In this document: positions 19,087 to 28,585 of the stretch, piece by piece
Layout: every line of letters starts with the position of its first letter
Numbering within the stretch: the stretch's first letter is position 1
Origin: Stutzerimonas stutzeri
GTDB taxonomy: Bacteria; Pseudomonadota; Gammaproteobacteria; Pseudomonadales; Pseudomonadaceae
Direction: 5' to 3'
DNA: 64,000 nt
NCBI RefSeq assembly: GCF_000952685.1
Contig: NZ_JYHV01000024.1
Location: 1 to 64,000, forward strand
Translations under genes and position numbers: made by a program
The notes under the pieces: generated by a model
Seen by the model: the letters and a program-made list of their open reading frames with translations, nothing else
Databases searched by the model: none
What the model was told of the DNA's origin: nothing

Positions 19087-19754
19087 TCGCCAACGCTGAT
19101 TTTCAGGCCGGCCGCTATTGCAAAGGGTGTCAGGGTAACTGCCAGAGCAGTCAGACTGGAAAGCCATAATAGGTGTCCGAGCGCAGGTAGCCCCTGCAAC
19201 GCTGCCTGCAGTGCCCCGCTGCCGAGGATCAGCACGGGGATATAGAGTGGGAGAATAAGTAGTGCCAACAGCAGGCCGCCACGCTTGAGTCCCACGGTCA
19301 ACGCCGCCCCCACCGCTCCTAGCAGGCTGAGCACTGGTGTGCCCAGCAGCAACGAAATCAGCAGGACCGGTAGCGCACTGGCCGGCATTCCCAGCATGAG
19401 ACCCAGTAACGGGGCGAGCAGCACCAGCGCCAGCCCGGAAAACAGCCAGTGTGCCAGCACCTTGGCGAGAACCAGAAGCGCCAACGGGTGCGGCGAAACG
19501 ACCCACTGCTCGAGCGAACCATCCTCGAAATCGCTGCGAAACAGTCCGTCCAACGAGAGCAGCACCGCCAACAGCGCAGCAACCCAAATCAATCCAGGTG
19601 AAATCGTTTGCAGCAATTGCGATTCGGGGCCGACCGCCAACGGAAACAGGGCGATGACGATGGCAAAGAAAACCAGCGGGTTGGCCAGTTCCGCCGGTCG
19701 ACGGAACAGCAGACGCGTTTCGCGAGCCAGCAGCAGGGTAAAAACGTTACTCAT
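19083..19754 (-). CDS. ccmB: Haem exporter membrane protein CcmB
   Basis: A 223-residue, very hydrophobic inner-membrane protein with about six helices, the permease partner of CcmA. The N-terminal [15 protein letters not shown] segment and the conserved [17 protein letters not shown] loop are typical. It overlaps the ccmA stop by 4 bases. Confidence 0.95.
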   Translation of the reverse strand: MSNVFTLLLARETRLLFRRPAELANPLVFFAIVIALFPLAVGPESQLLQTISPGLIWVAALLAVLLSLDGLFRSDFEDGSLEQWVVSPHPLALLVLAKVLAHWLFSGLALVLLAPLLGLMLGMPASALPVLLISLLLGTPVLSLLGAVGAALTVGLKRGGLLLALLILPLYIPVLILGSGALQAALQGLPALGHLLWLSSLTALAVTLTPFAIAAGLKISVGE

Positions 19755-20386
19755 GCGGCTCGCTGCCCCAGATCTATTTCGCGGAAGCCTGCCGGCATCT
19801 CGGCGAGCGAATGATGCGTCGTCAGTACGACCATGCCGCCCTGCTCGCAGTGGGTCGCCAGATAGCGTTCGAGCTGCGCCACGCCATGCTTGTCCAGCGC
19901 GGTGAAGGGCTCATCGAGAATCCACAAGGGTGGGGGCGACAGATACAACCGAGCCAGGCCGACGCGGCGCTGCTGTCCTGCGGAAAGCGTGTGACAGGGC
20001 ACATCTTCGAAACCGCGCAAGCCTACCGAATCAAGCGCTTGCCAGATCGCATCGCGCGTCGCAGGCTGATGCAGTGCGCACAACCAGGAGAGATTCTCCT
20101 CGGCAGTGAGCAGCCCCTTGATACCCGCTGCATGGCCGATCCACAACAGATTGCGGGCCAATTCATCGCGCTGGCTTTCGAGGTCTCGCCCGTTGAGCAG
20201 CACCTTGCCTGAGGTCGGCTGCATCAGACCGGAGAGCAACCGAAGCAGGCTGGTCTTGCCACTACCGTTGGGGCCGGCGATCTGCAACATTTCCCCTTTG
20301 GCGATCCGCAGGTCTAACCTCTCGAACAGAAGACGCCAGTCCCGCTCACAGGAAAGCGCTACAGCTTCTAGAAAGGGACTGGACAC
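19751..20386 (-). CDS. ccmA: Haem exporter ATP-binding protein CcmA
   Basis: A 211-residue ABC ATPase. Walker A GPNGSGKT is at residues 38-45, the signature is [14 protein letters not shown], and Walker B is LWILDEPF. It powers release of haem-loaded CcmE from CcmCD. It is the first gene of the ccmABCDEFGHI operon. The divergent + strand gene begins 132 bases away, so both promoters lie in 20387-20518. Confidence 0.95.
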   Translation of the reverse strand: MSSPFLEAVALSCERDWRLLFERLDLRIAKGEMLQIAGPNGSGKTSLLRLLSGLMQPTSGKVLLNGRDLESQRDELARNLLWIGHAAGIKGLLTAEENLSWLCALHQPATRDAIWQALDSVGLRGFEDVPCHTLSAGQQRRVGLARLYLSPPPLWILDEPFTALDKHGVAQLERYLATHCEQGGMVVLTTHHSLAEMPAGFREIDLGQRAA

Positions 20387-20518
20387 GCTAGGGCTACCTC
20401 AAGATGGAAGAAGCCCGGCCGCTACATCGTTAGCGAGCCGGGCGGCCGGAATTATACATGCCGAGCCCCTGCACCAAAGGCCACAACGGCGAAAGGTTGT
20501 AAGAGCATTTAAGTAAAA

Positions 20519-22042
20519 ATGACCGAGATCAAGAGTACCCAGGCAATCCCCTCTTCCGGCCCGTCTCGTCCGGTAACGACTTCGGCCGAGATGGCACTGA
20601 AGCTGTTGCAGCCGATGCAGGGGTTGCTTGTCGCGGGGGAAAGTGCCGACGCCGAGGTCGTCAGCATCAAGGAGGCGCTGCAAAGCTTTCAGCTGACGCT
20701 GCGACTTACACTGACCAACGGACGACAGGCGACGGTCGAAACCAGCAGTCCCAGGGCCGCTGTACCCGGGACAGCCATGCTCATTACCGCCGTGTCCGAC
20801 ACCCGCCTGATGGCCGCGCTGCAACCCGGTAATCGCCAGCCGCAGAGCAGTATCGATCTCACCCAACTGCCGGTAGGGAGCGTGGTGCAAGGCAAGGTGA
20901 CGGCCAGCCAGCAGGCACAGCAGGACGGGAAGACGGTATTCAAGGTCGTGATCAGCCTGCTCAACTCGCCGCTTGCCGGGCAGAAACTGAACGTCGAGTC
21001 GGCGATCCCGCTGGCGCCGGGCAATTTGGTAACGGCCCGAGTCCAGGGCGACCAGTCGCTGGCGTTCATGCCACTGAGCGGTCGCCTCGATCAGTTGGTG
21101 CTGGGGCAGCAATTGACTGCGCAACATAGTCGTCAGGGGTCGATCGAAGGATTGCTGGGCGCACTGGGATCCGGCAGTGGACTGCCCGAACGGTTGCGCG
21201 GTGCGGCCGAACGTCTGCTCGGCCTGGTCCCGGACATGCAACAGCTCGGTGACGCCAAAACCGTTGCCCAGGCGCTGGCGCGCAGCGGTGTCTTTCTCGA
21301 AGGAAGCCTGTTGAGCAGCCACGAGAGCAGCCTGCCGACGGACATGAAGGCGGCCCTGCTGCGCCTGATCGCCCAACTGCCCGGACTACCCGGCGGCGGA
21401 CCTATGACGGCGGCACAGGCCGGTGCCGCATTCGGACAGGCATTACCGGCCTTCGCCCGCAATGCGTTGGGTGCCTTAGGACAACCGAACACCCGCCAGA
21501 TGGCGCAAACCTTTCCGTTACCGAGCCGGTTATTGCCCAACGCCGAGGACGAGCCCGACCTGGAGCTGCTGCTGAAGCTCGCCGCTGCCGCCGTGTCGCG
21601 ATTGCAGACTCACCAGCTGTCCAGCCTCGCCCAGACCCAGACCAGCCCGGACGGCACGCAAGTCACGACCTGGCAGATCGAGGTGCCGATGCGTGATCAG
21701 CGCGATATCGTGCCGTTGCAGGTGAAATTCCAGCGCGAAGAAGAGCCCCAGCACAACCGCAAGGAAAAGCCGGACATCCTCTGGAAAGTCGAGCTTGCGT
21801 TCGACGTAGCGCCCTTGGGCCCGCTACAGGTTCAAGCGCAACTACTCCAGGGCAGCCTGTCTAGCCAGATATGGGCAGAACGCAGCGGTACCGCAGAACT
21901 GATCTCGACAGAACTCGATCATTTGCGTCAGCGGCTGGTCTCGGCCGGACTAAATATCGGGGAGCTCGCCTGCAGACAGGGCACGCCGCCCCAGGGGCCT
22001 CGCACATCACTGGATCAACGCTTCGTGGACGAAACCGCATGA
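20519..22042 (+). CDS. FliK-like flagellar hook-length control domain protein
   Basis: A 507-residue soluble protein. The C-terminal part (about 370-500) resembles the Flg_hook domain of FliK (WKVELAFDVAPLGPLQVQAQL). The N-terminal part is Gln/Ser/Leu-rich with a small beta domain (about 95-180). It is not the main FliK, which is encoded at 44-45 kb. I recall a homologue next to ccmA in P. aeruginosa without a firm function. It overlaps the following FlhB-like gene by 4 bases, so it may form a substrate/switch pair. The ribosome binding site is weak. Confidence 0.75.
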   Translation: MTEIKSTQAIPSSGPSRPVTTSAEMALKLLQPMQGLLVAGESADAEVVSIKEALQSFQLTLRLTLTNGRQATVETSSPRAAVPGTAMLITAVSDTRLMAALQPGNRQPQSSIDLTQLPVGSVVQGKVTASQQAQQDGKTVFKVVISLLNSPLAGQKLNVESAIPLAPGNLVTARVQGDQSLAFMPLSGRLDQLVLGQQLTAQHSRQGSIEGLLGALGSGSGLPERLRGAAERLLGLVPDMQQLGDAKTVAQALARSGVFLEGSLLSSHESSLPTDMKAALLRLIAQLPGLPGGGPMTAAQAGAAFGQALPAFARNALGALGQPNTRQMAQTFPLPSRLLPNAEDEPDLELLLKLAAAAVSRLQTHQLSSLAQTQTSPDGTQVTTWQIEVPMRDQRDIVPLQVKFQREEEPQHNRKEKPDILWKVELAFDVAPLGPLQVQAQLLQGSLSSQIWAERSGTAELISTELDHLRQRLVSAGLNIGELACRQGTPPQGPRTSLDQRFVDETA

Positions 22043-22362
22043 CCGCCAACACACCGCGCCAAGCCATCGCCCTTACCTACGATGGCGCCACCACGCCAAC
22101 GCTGTCCGCCAAGGGCGACGACGAGCTGGCCGAAGCGATACTGGCAATAGCACGCGAGCACGAAGTGCCGATCTACGAAAATGCAGAGCTGGTGAAACTG
22201 CTGGCGCGTCTGGAGCTGGGGGATGCCATTCCAGAAGCGCTCTATCGCACCATCGCCGAAATCATCGCATTTGCCTGGTACCTGAAAGGCAAATACCCAC
22301 CAGGATTTACCGAGCGACAGGACTCTTCATCCACCCTGCGCCTCAATGGGCCTGAGCGTTAA
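22039..22362 (+). CDS. FlhB-like protein (C-terminal domain only)
   Basis: A 107-residue protein matching only the cytoplasmic C-terminal domain of FlhB/EscU-type export switches (AIALTYDG … IYENAELVKLLARLELGDAIPEALYRTIAEIIAF). It lacks the membrane part and the self-cleaving NPTH loop; the position is taken by GATTPTLSAKG. Such FlhX/YlqH-type proteins can substitute for the cleaved C-terminal fragment of FlhB in some bacteria. Its ATG overlaps the upstream stop (ATGA). Its 3' end overlaps the convergent rhodanese gene by 20 bases. Confidence 0.85.
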   Translation: MTANTPRQAIALTYDGATTPTLSAKGDDELAEAILAIAREHEVPIYENAELVKLLARLELGDAIPEALYRTIAEIIAFAWYLKGKYPPGFTERQDSSSTLRLNGPER

Positions 22363-22783
22363 GGGTCCTGGCATCGTCGAACCGACCCTTTTCCTGGGGG
22401 AAATCTGCCAAGGTCCAGGCGAAGTAACCCTGACGGAAATAGAACACCTGCTGGTAGCCCCACGCCACGGCCAGCCGTGCCGCCTCGGCGCTGGCTGGAC
22501 AGACTTCACTGTCGCAATAGACCACCAGCGGCACGCTTCTTGGCCACTGGTTCTGCGACAACCCGAAGAATTCTCGCGCGAGCTCCATATGCACTGCGCC
22601 CTCGATATGCCCCCACTCCCATTCACGGCTCGGACGCACATCGACGAATACCGCCCCAAGCGCATGGAGCTGCCTGGCCTGGTAGACATTGACGGTCATT
22701 GCACCTTCGACTTCGATCGGTGCTTCCCCCGCGTAAAGCCAGGTAGGACTCACCAGCAGACACAGCATCAGAATGCGCAGCAT
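22343..22783 (-). CDS. Periplasmic rhodanese-like protein
   Basis: A 146-residue protein with an N-terminal signal peptide (about 1-18) and a single rhodanese domain. DVRPSREWEWGHIEGA is the typical CH2A-type motif and the putative catalytic Cys is in VVYCDSEVCPAS. The natural sulfur substrate is unknown. I set the start at 22783 because GAGGAGG lies just upstream and the signal peptide begins there. The longer frame adds 41 residues without similarity. Confidence 0.85.
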   Translation of the reverse strand: MLRILMLCLLVSPTWLYAGEAPIEVEGAMTVNVYQARQLHALGAVFVDVRPSREWEWGHIEGAVHMELAREFFGLSQNQWPRSVPLVVYCDSEVCPASAEAARLAVAWGYQQVFYFRQGYFAWTLADFPQEKGRFDDARTLNAQAH

Positions 22784-22927
22784 CACATCCTCCTCGCCCG
22801 CCGTCGGGCACGGGCCCGCACCAGACACGGCGAAGCCTTGTCCAAATTGGAGGAAGCAATGGTCATATCGTTCACTGCCACGGCCTGACGGCCGGACAGA
22901 GGTCACGAAACCGCGAACAGACGAACG

Positions 22928-23341
22928 CTAGCCCGGATTGCGGCGCGACTCATGCAGCTTGCGCATCAGTTCGGCTTCGGATTGAGAAAGGCCACAGGAT
23001 TGCGTCAGATCGTCGATGCTGGCCCCCATACCGACCAGCTTGGCGGCCTGGGAGAAGGTGAAATTATTCAGATCGCGTTGTTCGAGTTGGCTGAGCTTTT
23101 CCGGCAGTGGCATAACGATCCGAGACAACTCCTGCAGGTCGTTGCCCATGCGTACGCTGCTTTCCAGATAGTTTTCCAGACGAGCCCCGAGCGCTTTGAT
23201 GCGCTTGTCCCGGGCAGCATCCTCCCGCGCTTGCAGCTCGGCCTGCTGTCGCTGGCGACGGAACAGCCAGATGCAGCAGCCCAGCAGTGCCAGGCAACAC
23301 AGCGCAAGCGCGACGACCGCCGCGACCAGCGACGCGATCAT
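22928..23341 (-). CDS. DUF2802 membrane protein downstream of cheW
   Basis: A 137-residue protein with one N-terminal membrane helix (about 5-27), a coiled-coil stretch (about 28-70) and a C-terminal helix-turn-helix-like segment (FTFSQAAKLVGMGASIDDLTQSCGLSQSEAELM). It belongs to DUF2802, which regularly follows cheW at the end of polar-flagellar chemotaxis operons. Function unknown. It starts 3 bases after the cheW stop. Confidence 0.85.
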   Translation of the reverse strand: MIASLVAAVVALALCCLALLGCCIWLFRRQRQQAELQAREDAARDKRIKALGARLENYLESSVRMGNDLQELSRIVMPLPEKLSQLEQRDLNNFTFSQAAKLVGMGASIDDLTQSCGLSQSEAELMRKLHESRRNPG

Positions 23342-23344
23342 GTG

Positions 23345-23824
23345 TCAGATGCTCTCAAGTTCCGCCCATTCTTCTTCGCTCATCATCTTGTCCAACTCGA
23401 CCAGAATCAGCAGCTCGTTGTTCTTGTTGCACACGCCCTGGATGAATTTCGCAGACTCATCGTTACCGACGTTGGGGGCGGTTTCGATCTCCGACTGCCG
23501 CAGGTAAACCACCTCGGCCACGCTATCGACCAGAATGCCGACCACCTGGCGATCCGCCTCGATGATGACGATGCGCGTGTTGTCGGAAACGGGCGCGGTG
23601 TCCAGGCCGAAGCGCTGACGCGTATCGATCACGGTGACCACGTTGCCACGCAGGTTGATGATGCCAAGCACGTAGCTTGGAGCGCCCGGCACCGGCGCAA
23701 TTTCGGTATAGCGCAACACTTCCTGAACCTGCATCACGTTGATGCCATAGGTTTCGTTATCCAGACGGAAGGTTACCCACTGCAGGACCGGATCATCGGA
23801 ACCCTGTGCGGAAGTCATCTTCAT
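23345..23824 (-). CDS. cheW: Chemotaxis coupling protein CheW
   Basis: A 159-residue single CheW domain (VTFRLDNETYGINVMQVQEVLRY … NLRGNVVTVIDTRQRFGL) that links chemoreceptors to CheA. It is full length and without extra domains. It lies downstream of parP in the main chemotaxis operon. Confidence 0.96.
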   Translation of the reverse strand: MKMTSAQGSDDPVLQWVTFRLDNETYGINVMQVQEVLRYTEIAPVPGAPSYVLGIINLRGNVVTVIDTRQRFGLDTAPVSDNTRIVIIEADRQVVGILVDSVAEVVYLRQSEIETAPNVGNDESAKFIQGVCNKNNELLILVELDKMMSEEEWAELESI

Positions 23825-23904
23825 AGCCCCACCTCTTCATATACCGCTGTGGCGGTCGATTCTATCGGTTACTGGGGCGCTTGCGCGCACCCTCGGTTGT
23901 TCAA

Positions 23905-24756
23905 TTACGACGGGACGCCCTTGAGCTGACGAGTCGCGCCGCTGGCGATCAGCTCCGCAAGTGCGGCCACGTCTACCAGCGCGCACATATGATCGATCAC
24001 CGTCCCGGCCAGCCATGGCCGCTGGGTACGCTGCGAACGCCATTTGACTTCTTTCGGGTCGAGGCGGATCGAACGACTGACTTGATGCACCGCCAGCCCC
24101 CACTCATACCCTTGTACCGAAATCACGTACTGAAGGCCCTCGCGGAAATCATCGCGATAGCGCTCCGCCATGACCCAACGCGCGGTATCCAGCACTTTCA
24201 GATTGCCAGCCTGGCACGGCAATATGCCGAGAAACCAGGAGGGCTGACCGAACAGCGGAGTCAGATCGTGCCCGTCGAGCGGATAGATCGAACCGAGACT
24301 GACCAGCGGCACCGCCAGCGTCAGACCGGCCACATCGAACAATAGGCACTCGAACGGCTCCTCTCCCCATTCCGGCTGGCTGTTCCGGGCCGCCGGCGGG
24401 CCGCCTGGCGCCTGCCCCTGCAATCTGAAATTGGCAATCGGCTCGACCGGTGCCGACGATGGCTGCGCTGGTGCTTCGGGCGGTAACTCAAGCAACGCTT
24501 CCGGCTCGACTATTACCGGCACAGGAGTCACCGCCACAGGAGCCGGCGCTGGCTCAAATGCTGGTTCAGGCATCGCAACGTGCCGCAGCGGAACCACCCG
24601 CTGAATGTCGCGCTGCTGCTCTTCGAGCACTGCGGCCTGAAACTCGTCGAGGCTGACCGAATCGGCCAATTCCATGACGGCATCCTGCAAGAGCGCGTCG
24701 AGATAAGACTGCAGCGTCTGTTGCGAACGGCTTTCTGTAAGAACGGTACGGCTCAT
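23905..24756 (-). CDS. parP: Chemotaxis array polar-localisation protein ParP (CheW-like)
   Basis: A 283-residue protein. Residues 1-65 include a helical segment (QTLQSYLDALLQDAVMELADSV), then a Pro/Ala/Glu-rich linker (about 65-130), then a C-terminal CheW-like domain (about 140-275). Position next to parC and this architecture match ParP, which in Vibrio binds CheA and ParC so that chemotaxis arrays stay at the cell pole. The start at 24756 was chosen because the longer frame adds 68 residues with no similarity. The ribosome binding site is weak. Confidence 0.82.
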   Translation of the reverse strand: MSRTVLTESRSQQTLQSYLDALLQDAVMELADSVSLDEFQAAVLEEQQRDIQRVVPLRHVAMPEPAFEPAPAPVAVTPVPVIVEPEALLELPPEAPAQPSSAPVEPIANFRLQGQAPGGPPAARNSQPEWGEEPFECLLFDVAGLTLAVPLVSLGSIYPLDGHDLTPLFGQPSWFLGILPCQAGNLKVLDTARWVMAERYRDDFREGLQYVISVQGYEWGLAVHQVSRSIRLDPKEVKWRSQRTQRPWLAGTVIDHMCALVDVAALAELIASGATRQLKGVPS

Positions 24757-24841
24757 GAAACCAACTCGTGCAAACCCACTGGATAGGCTATCGGCCGCCG
24801 CCACGGCGAACTTGAACCACAATCTGATCCGTACGTCGCCA

Positions 24842-25630
24842 TCAGGCCACCTGCGGCGAAGCTTGTGCCGCCAATAACGTCTTGAGTAGCGCCCGATAGG
24901 CGAGCACCGCGCGACTGTTGGGGTCATATTGCGAAGGTGTGACGCCTGCGCGACTGGCATCGCGCAAGCGCGTGTCGATCGGGATGAACGCTTGCCACAG
25001 ATTGGCCTGGTAGCCGTTACGCAGCACTTTCAGGGTGTTCATCGAAGCCTGGGTACGCCGGTCGAACATGGTCGGCACAATGGTGTAGGGCAATGCCTGC
25101 TTGCGCGATCGATTTATCATGCTCAACGTGCTGACCATCCGCTCCAGGCCCTTCATCGCCAAAAACTCCGTCTGCACAGGGATGATCAATTGCTGGCTGG
25201 CCGCCAATGCATTGACCATCAACACACCGAGCAGCGGCGGGCTATCGATGATGGCGTAATCGAAATCCTGCCAGAGCTGCGAAAGACTCTTGGCAACGAC
25301 CAGGCCGAGGCCGTTCTGCCCAGGCGACTGGCGTTCCAGGGTCGCCAGCACCGTGCTCGACGGCAACAGTGACACCCGCTCATGGCTCGTCGGGAGCAGC
25401 AATTGCCACGGCAGCCCTTCGGGCACGACGCCCTGATGCTGAAACAGATCGAACACGCTGCGATCAAGATTATCCGGATCGTGACCGAAATAACTGGTCA
25501 TCGAGCCATGCGGGTCGAGATCCAGCGCCACGACCCGTTTGCCGGAATCGGCCAGCAATCCGGCAAGTGCGATTGAGGTGGTGGTCTTACCCACTCCGCC
25601 TTTTTGATTGGCTACAGCCCAGACTCTCAT
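24842..25630 (-). CDS. parC: ParA-like ATPase ParC for chemotaxis array positioning
   Basis: A 262-residue ParA/MinD-type ATPase with deviant Walker A QKGGVGKTTTS near residue 9, switch I in LDLDPHGSM, and Walker B YAIIDSPPLLG. In the chemotaxis operon this gene is the polar ParC rather than a chromosome-partition ParA: no parB neighbours it and parP follows directly. It should recruit ParP and CheA arrays to the pole. It is named here by context and by the Vibrio/Pseudomonas ParC-ParP literature, and is not topoisomerase IV ParC. Confidence 0.85.
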   Translation of the reverse strand: MRVWAVANQKGGVGKTTTSIALAGLLADSGKRVVALDLDPHGSMTSYFGHDPDNLDRSVFDLFQHQGVVPEGLPWQLLLPTSHERVSLLPSSTVLATLERQSPGQNGLGLVVAKSLSQLWQDFDYAIIDSPPLLGVLMVNALAASQQLIIPVQTEFLAMKGLERMVSTLSMINRSRKQALPYTIVPTMFDRRTQASMNTLKVLRNGYQANLWQAFIPIDTRLRDASRAGVTPSQYDPNSRAVLAYRALLKTLLAAQASPQVA

Positions 25631-25719
25631 AACTCTCTTTCCATCCGGATCGAACCAGACCGGGAACGGCCGTGTCGGCTTGGCCGACGACGGAGAATTG
25701 ACGACACCGCGAGCGGCAC

Positions 25720-26547
25720 CTAATGACCAGGAGCGGTTGCAGATTGTGTGCCAGAGTGCAAAGCCGCGCCGACTGCCTGGGCGTTGCCACTGCCGACACC
25801 ACTTACGCTGCGGCGTACATCAAGGTTACGCGAGATAACCAGAATCACTCGGCGATTGCGCGCCCTGCCCTCTGCGGTCGAGTTGTCCGCGATAGGTTGG
25901 AACTCACCATAGCCCACCGCCGCCAGGCGTGACGCATCGACGCCATCGGCGGCCAGCATTCGCACCACACTACCGGCGCGCGCAGCAGAAAGCTCCCAGT
26001 TGGTGGGGAACTTGTCCGTATTGATCGGCAGGTTATCGGTGAACCCTTCGACGTGGATCGGATTATCGAAGGGCGCCAGAATCCCGGCGACTCGCTCCAG
26101 CAGGGCGAATGCATGGTCGTTGGGCAACGCATCGCCGCTGGGGAACAACAGGCTGGAATTCAGCTCGATCTCGACCCAAAGCTCATTGCCCCGAATGGTG
26201 AGCTGATTCGAGTCGATCAGATCGGCAAAAGCGGTCTGCATACTCTGCATGATGCTTTGCAGCGGATCGATAGGCTCTTGCGACGCTTGCGGGTCGTCGA
26301 CTTCGGATACGTTCGGCTGGGTGGTACGAGGCCGCTCTTCGCCGACCGGAATCGGCTTGACGGCGCGGTCGGCCTGATTGAACACGCCTACCAGCGAATC
26401 GGACAGGATTTTGTACTTGCCCTCGTTAAGCGAGGAGATCGAATACATCACCACGAAGAAAGCGAACAGCAAAGTGATGAAATCCGCGTAGGAAACCAGC
26501 CAGCGCTCGTGATTCTCCGGTTCCTCGTGAATTCTGCGTCTAGCCAT
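25720..26547 (-). CDS. motD: Flagellar stator protein MotD (MotB type)
   Basis: A 275-residue inner-membrane stator subunit. One N-terminal helix carries the proton-binding Asp in YADFITLLFAFF (about residue 22). A periplasmic OmpA-like peptidoglycan-binding domain follows (VEGFTDNLPI … ELSAARAGSVVRML). With MotC it forms the second stator of pseudomonads. I chose the ATG at 26547. The frame continues upstream to a GTG right after the motC stop but without MotB similarity. Confidence 0.93.
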   Translation of the reverse strand: MARRRIHEEPENHERWLVSYADFITLLFAFFVVMYSISSLNEGKYKILSDSLVGVFNQADRAVKPIPVGEERPRTTQPNVSEVDDPQASQEPIDPLQSIMQSMQTAFADLIDSNQLTIRGNELWVEIELNSSLLFPSGDALPNDHAFALLERVAGILAPFDNPIHVEGFTDNLPINTDKFPTNWELSAARAGSVVRMLAADGVDASRLAAVGYGEFQPIADNSTAEGRARNRRVILVISRNLDVRRSVSGVGSGNAQAVGAALHSGTQSATAPGH

Positions 26548-26703
26548 GATCAGACGATTCCCGACAAGGACAGACACGCAGCCACGACGACCCGTGCGCT
26601 CGGCGCGCCAGCGCAGTGACGGATAGTGATGGTGACCTGAGCATTTGCCATGTTCGTTCTCGTATCCACAGCGGCGAACGTGCGCGCTGTCGGCTTGCGT
26701 CAC

Positions 26704-27444
26704 TCAGTCTACGAAGCCCTGCAACTTCATTTCGATCGAGCGAGGATTCTCCCCTTCGGCGATCGACAGGACGCCTTCGAGCAGCATTTCACGGTAGACG
26801 GTCTGCTTCTGCACCACGCTTTTGAGCTTGTTGCCGATCGGCAGAACCAGCAGGTTCGCAAAAGCAACGCCGTAAATGGTGGCAACGAATGCAACGGCAA
26901 TGCCACTGCCCAACTGACTGGGATCGGCGAGGTTGCCCATCACGTGTATCAGCCCCATCACGGCACCGATAATGCCCACCGTCGGTGAATAACCGCCCAT
27001 GCTCTCGAACACCTTCGCGGCGCGCAGATCGCGGGCTTCCTGGGTATACAGATCGACCTCCAGGATGCTGCGGATCACTTCCGGCTCAGCACCATCGACC
27101 AGCAGCTGCAAGCCTTTGCGCGCGTAGGGATCAGGTTCGGTTTCTGCGATCGGCTCGAGCCCCAGCAGTCCCTCTTTGCGCGCCGTGGCACTCCAACCGG
27201 TAACCAGGCTGATGCCGTGAGCCATATCGACCCGCGGCGGGAAAAGGATCCAGCCGACCACCGACATAGCGCGCATGAACACCGCCATCGGCGTCTGCAG
27301 CAGCACGGCGCCCAGCGTCCCGCCCAGCACAATCAAGGCGGCTGGTCCATTGAGCAAGGCCGAGACATGACCGCCCTCGAGGAAGTTGCCCCCGACGATG
27401 GCGACGAACGCAAGAACCAGCCCGATTAGGCTGAGCACATCCAT
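26704..27444 (-). CDS. motC: Flagellar stator protein MotC (MotA type)
   Basis: A 246-residue inner-membrane protein with four helices (first about 2-20, last pair about 145-200 with GGYSPTVGIIGAVMGLIHVM) and a cytoplasmic loop that contacts FliG. It forms the ion channel with MotD. Its ATG overlaps the cheB stop (ATGA), so I prefer it over a GTG three codons upstream. Confidence 0.94.
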   Translation of the reverse strand: MDVLSLIGLVLAFVAIVGGNFLEGGHVSALLNGPAALIVLGGTLGAVLLQTPMAVFMRAMSVVGWILFPPRVDMAHGISLVTGWSATARKEGLLGLEPIAETEPDPYARKGLQLLVDGAEPEVIRSILEVDLYTQEARDLRAAKVFESMGGYSPTVGIIGAVMGLIHVMGNLADPSQLGSGIAVAFVATIYGVAFANLLVLPIGNKLKSVVQKQTVYREMLLEGVLSIAEGENPRSIEMKLQGFVD

Positions 27445-28538
27445 CAGAGGCACGCCTCACTCAGGTGGCGGCCGATCTCATCGAGGTCATAGACGGCGTC
27501 GCTGAGGTTGGCTTTCACTACCGCCATCGGCATCCCGTAGATGACACAACTGGCCTCATCCTGGGTCCAAACCTGGCTGCCGCTCTGCTTGAGCATCCGC
27601 GCGCCTTCGCGGCCATCAGCGCCCATACCGGTGAGCACCACCGCCAGCACCTTGTCGCTAAACGCCTTGGCCGCAGAGCCGAAGGTCACGTCCACGCATG
27701 GCCGATAATGCAATCGCTCGTCGCCAGGCAGGATGCGCACCGCGCCACGCCCGTCGACCATCATCTGTTTTCCACCGGGCGCCAACAGCGCAAGGCCTGG
27801 GCGCAACAGATCCCCATCCTCGGCTTCCTTGACGCGAATCTTGCAGAGTTTGTCCAATCGTTCGGCGAATGCCTTGGTGAAAGCTGCGGGCATGTGCTGA
27901 ATCAATACGATGGGAGCCGGAAAATTGGCGGGAAGCTGGGTCAGCACGCGCTGGAGCGCGACCGGCCCCCCCGTCGAAGTGCCAATCGCGACCAGCCGAT
28001 ACGATTTGCGGCGGGGTGCCGGTGCCGCTGGCGCGGGTGCCGCCGCACGCGGCGTAGCCGTTGTCAGCCCCGCCGGAGCGGAGACGCTACGAGTCGGTGC
28101 CGCAGAAGATGTAACGCTGGGCGTACTGCCGTAGCGGCGGTTGCTGCGCGAGATCGTATTGATCTTCTCGCAGAGCAGTTGCTTGACCTTGGCTGGATTG
28201 CGGGAAATGTCCTCAAAATTCTTCGGCAAAAAGTCCACAGCCCCGGCATCCAGCGCATCGAGCGTCACTCGGGCGCCTTCGTGGGTAAGCGATGAGAACA
28301 TCAGCACGGGCGTTGGACAACGCTGCATGATCTGCCGCACGGCGGTGATGCCGTCCATCATCGGCATCTCGTAATCCATGGTGATGACATCGGGCTTCAA
28401 TGCCAATGCCTGATCGATTGCCTCACGCCCGTTGGTAGCGGTTCCAATCACCTGGATATTGGGGTCTGACGAAAGAATCTCCGATACACGGCGGCGGAAG
28501 AAGCCGGAATCGTCCACCACCAGGACCTTGACTGCCAT
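27444..28538 (-). CDS. cheB: Chemotaxis methylesterase CheB
   Basis: A 364-residue two-domain enzyme. The N-terminal receiver has the phospho-acceptor Asp55 in [14 protein letters not shown] long Ala/Pro/Thr-rich linker (about 130-175) follows. The C-terminal methylesterase/deamidase domain carries the catalytic Ser in IGTSTGGP, His in IQHMP and Asp in GMGADGREG. It demethylates chemoreceptors in adaptation and is phosphorylated by CheA. Confidence 0.96.
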   Translation of the reverse strand: MAVKVLVVDDSGFFRRRVSEILSSDPNIQVIGTATNGREAIDQALALKPDVITMDYEMPMMDGITAVRQIMQRCPTPVLMFSSLTHEGARVTLDALDAGAVDFLPKNFEDISRNPAKVKQLLCEKINTISRSNRRYGSTPSVTSSAAPTRSVSAPAGLTTATPRAAAPAPAAPAPRRKSYRLVAIGTSTGGPVALQRVLTQLPANFPAPIVLIQHMPAAFTKAFAERLDKLCKIRVKEAEDGDLLRPGLALLAPGGKQMMVDGRGAVRILPGDERLHYRPCVDVTFGSAAKAFSDKVLAVVLTGMGADGREGARMLKQSGSQVWTQDEASCVIYGMPMAVVKANLSDAVYDLDEIGRHLSEACL

Positions 28539-28585
28539 AAAACACTCCTAGCGACAGCGGTCCGTATAAAACCGCTTGCTACTGA

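Noticed and set aside
26548-26703. 52-residue N-terminal extension of MotD starting right after the motC stop
   Set aside because: The extension is His/Arg/Cys-rich and unlike MotB proteins; the internal ATG gives the expected N-terminus before the membrane helix.
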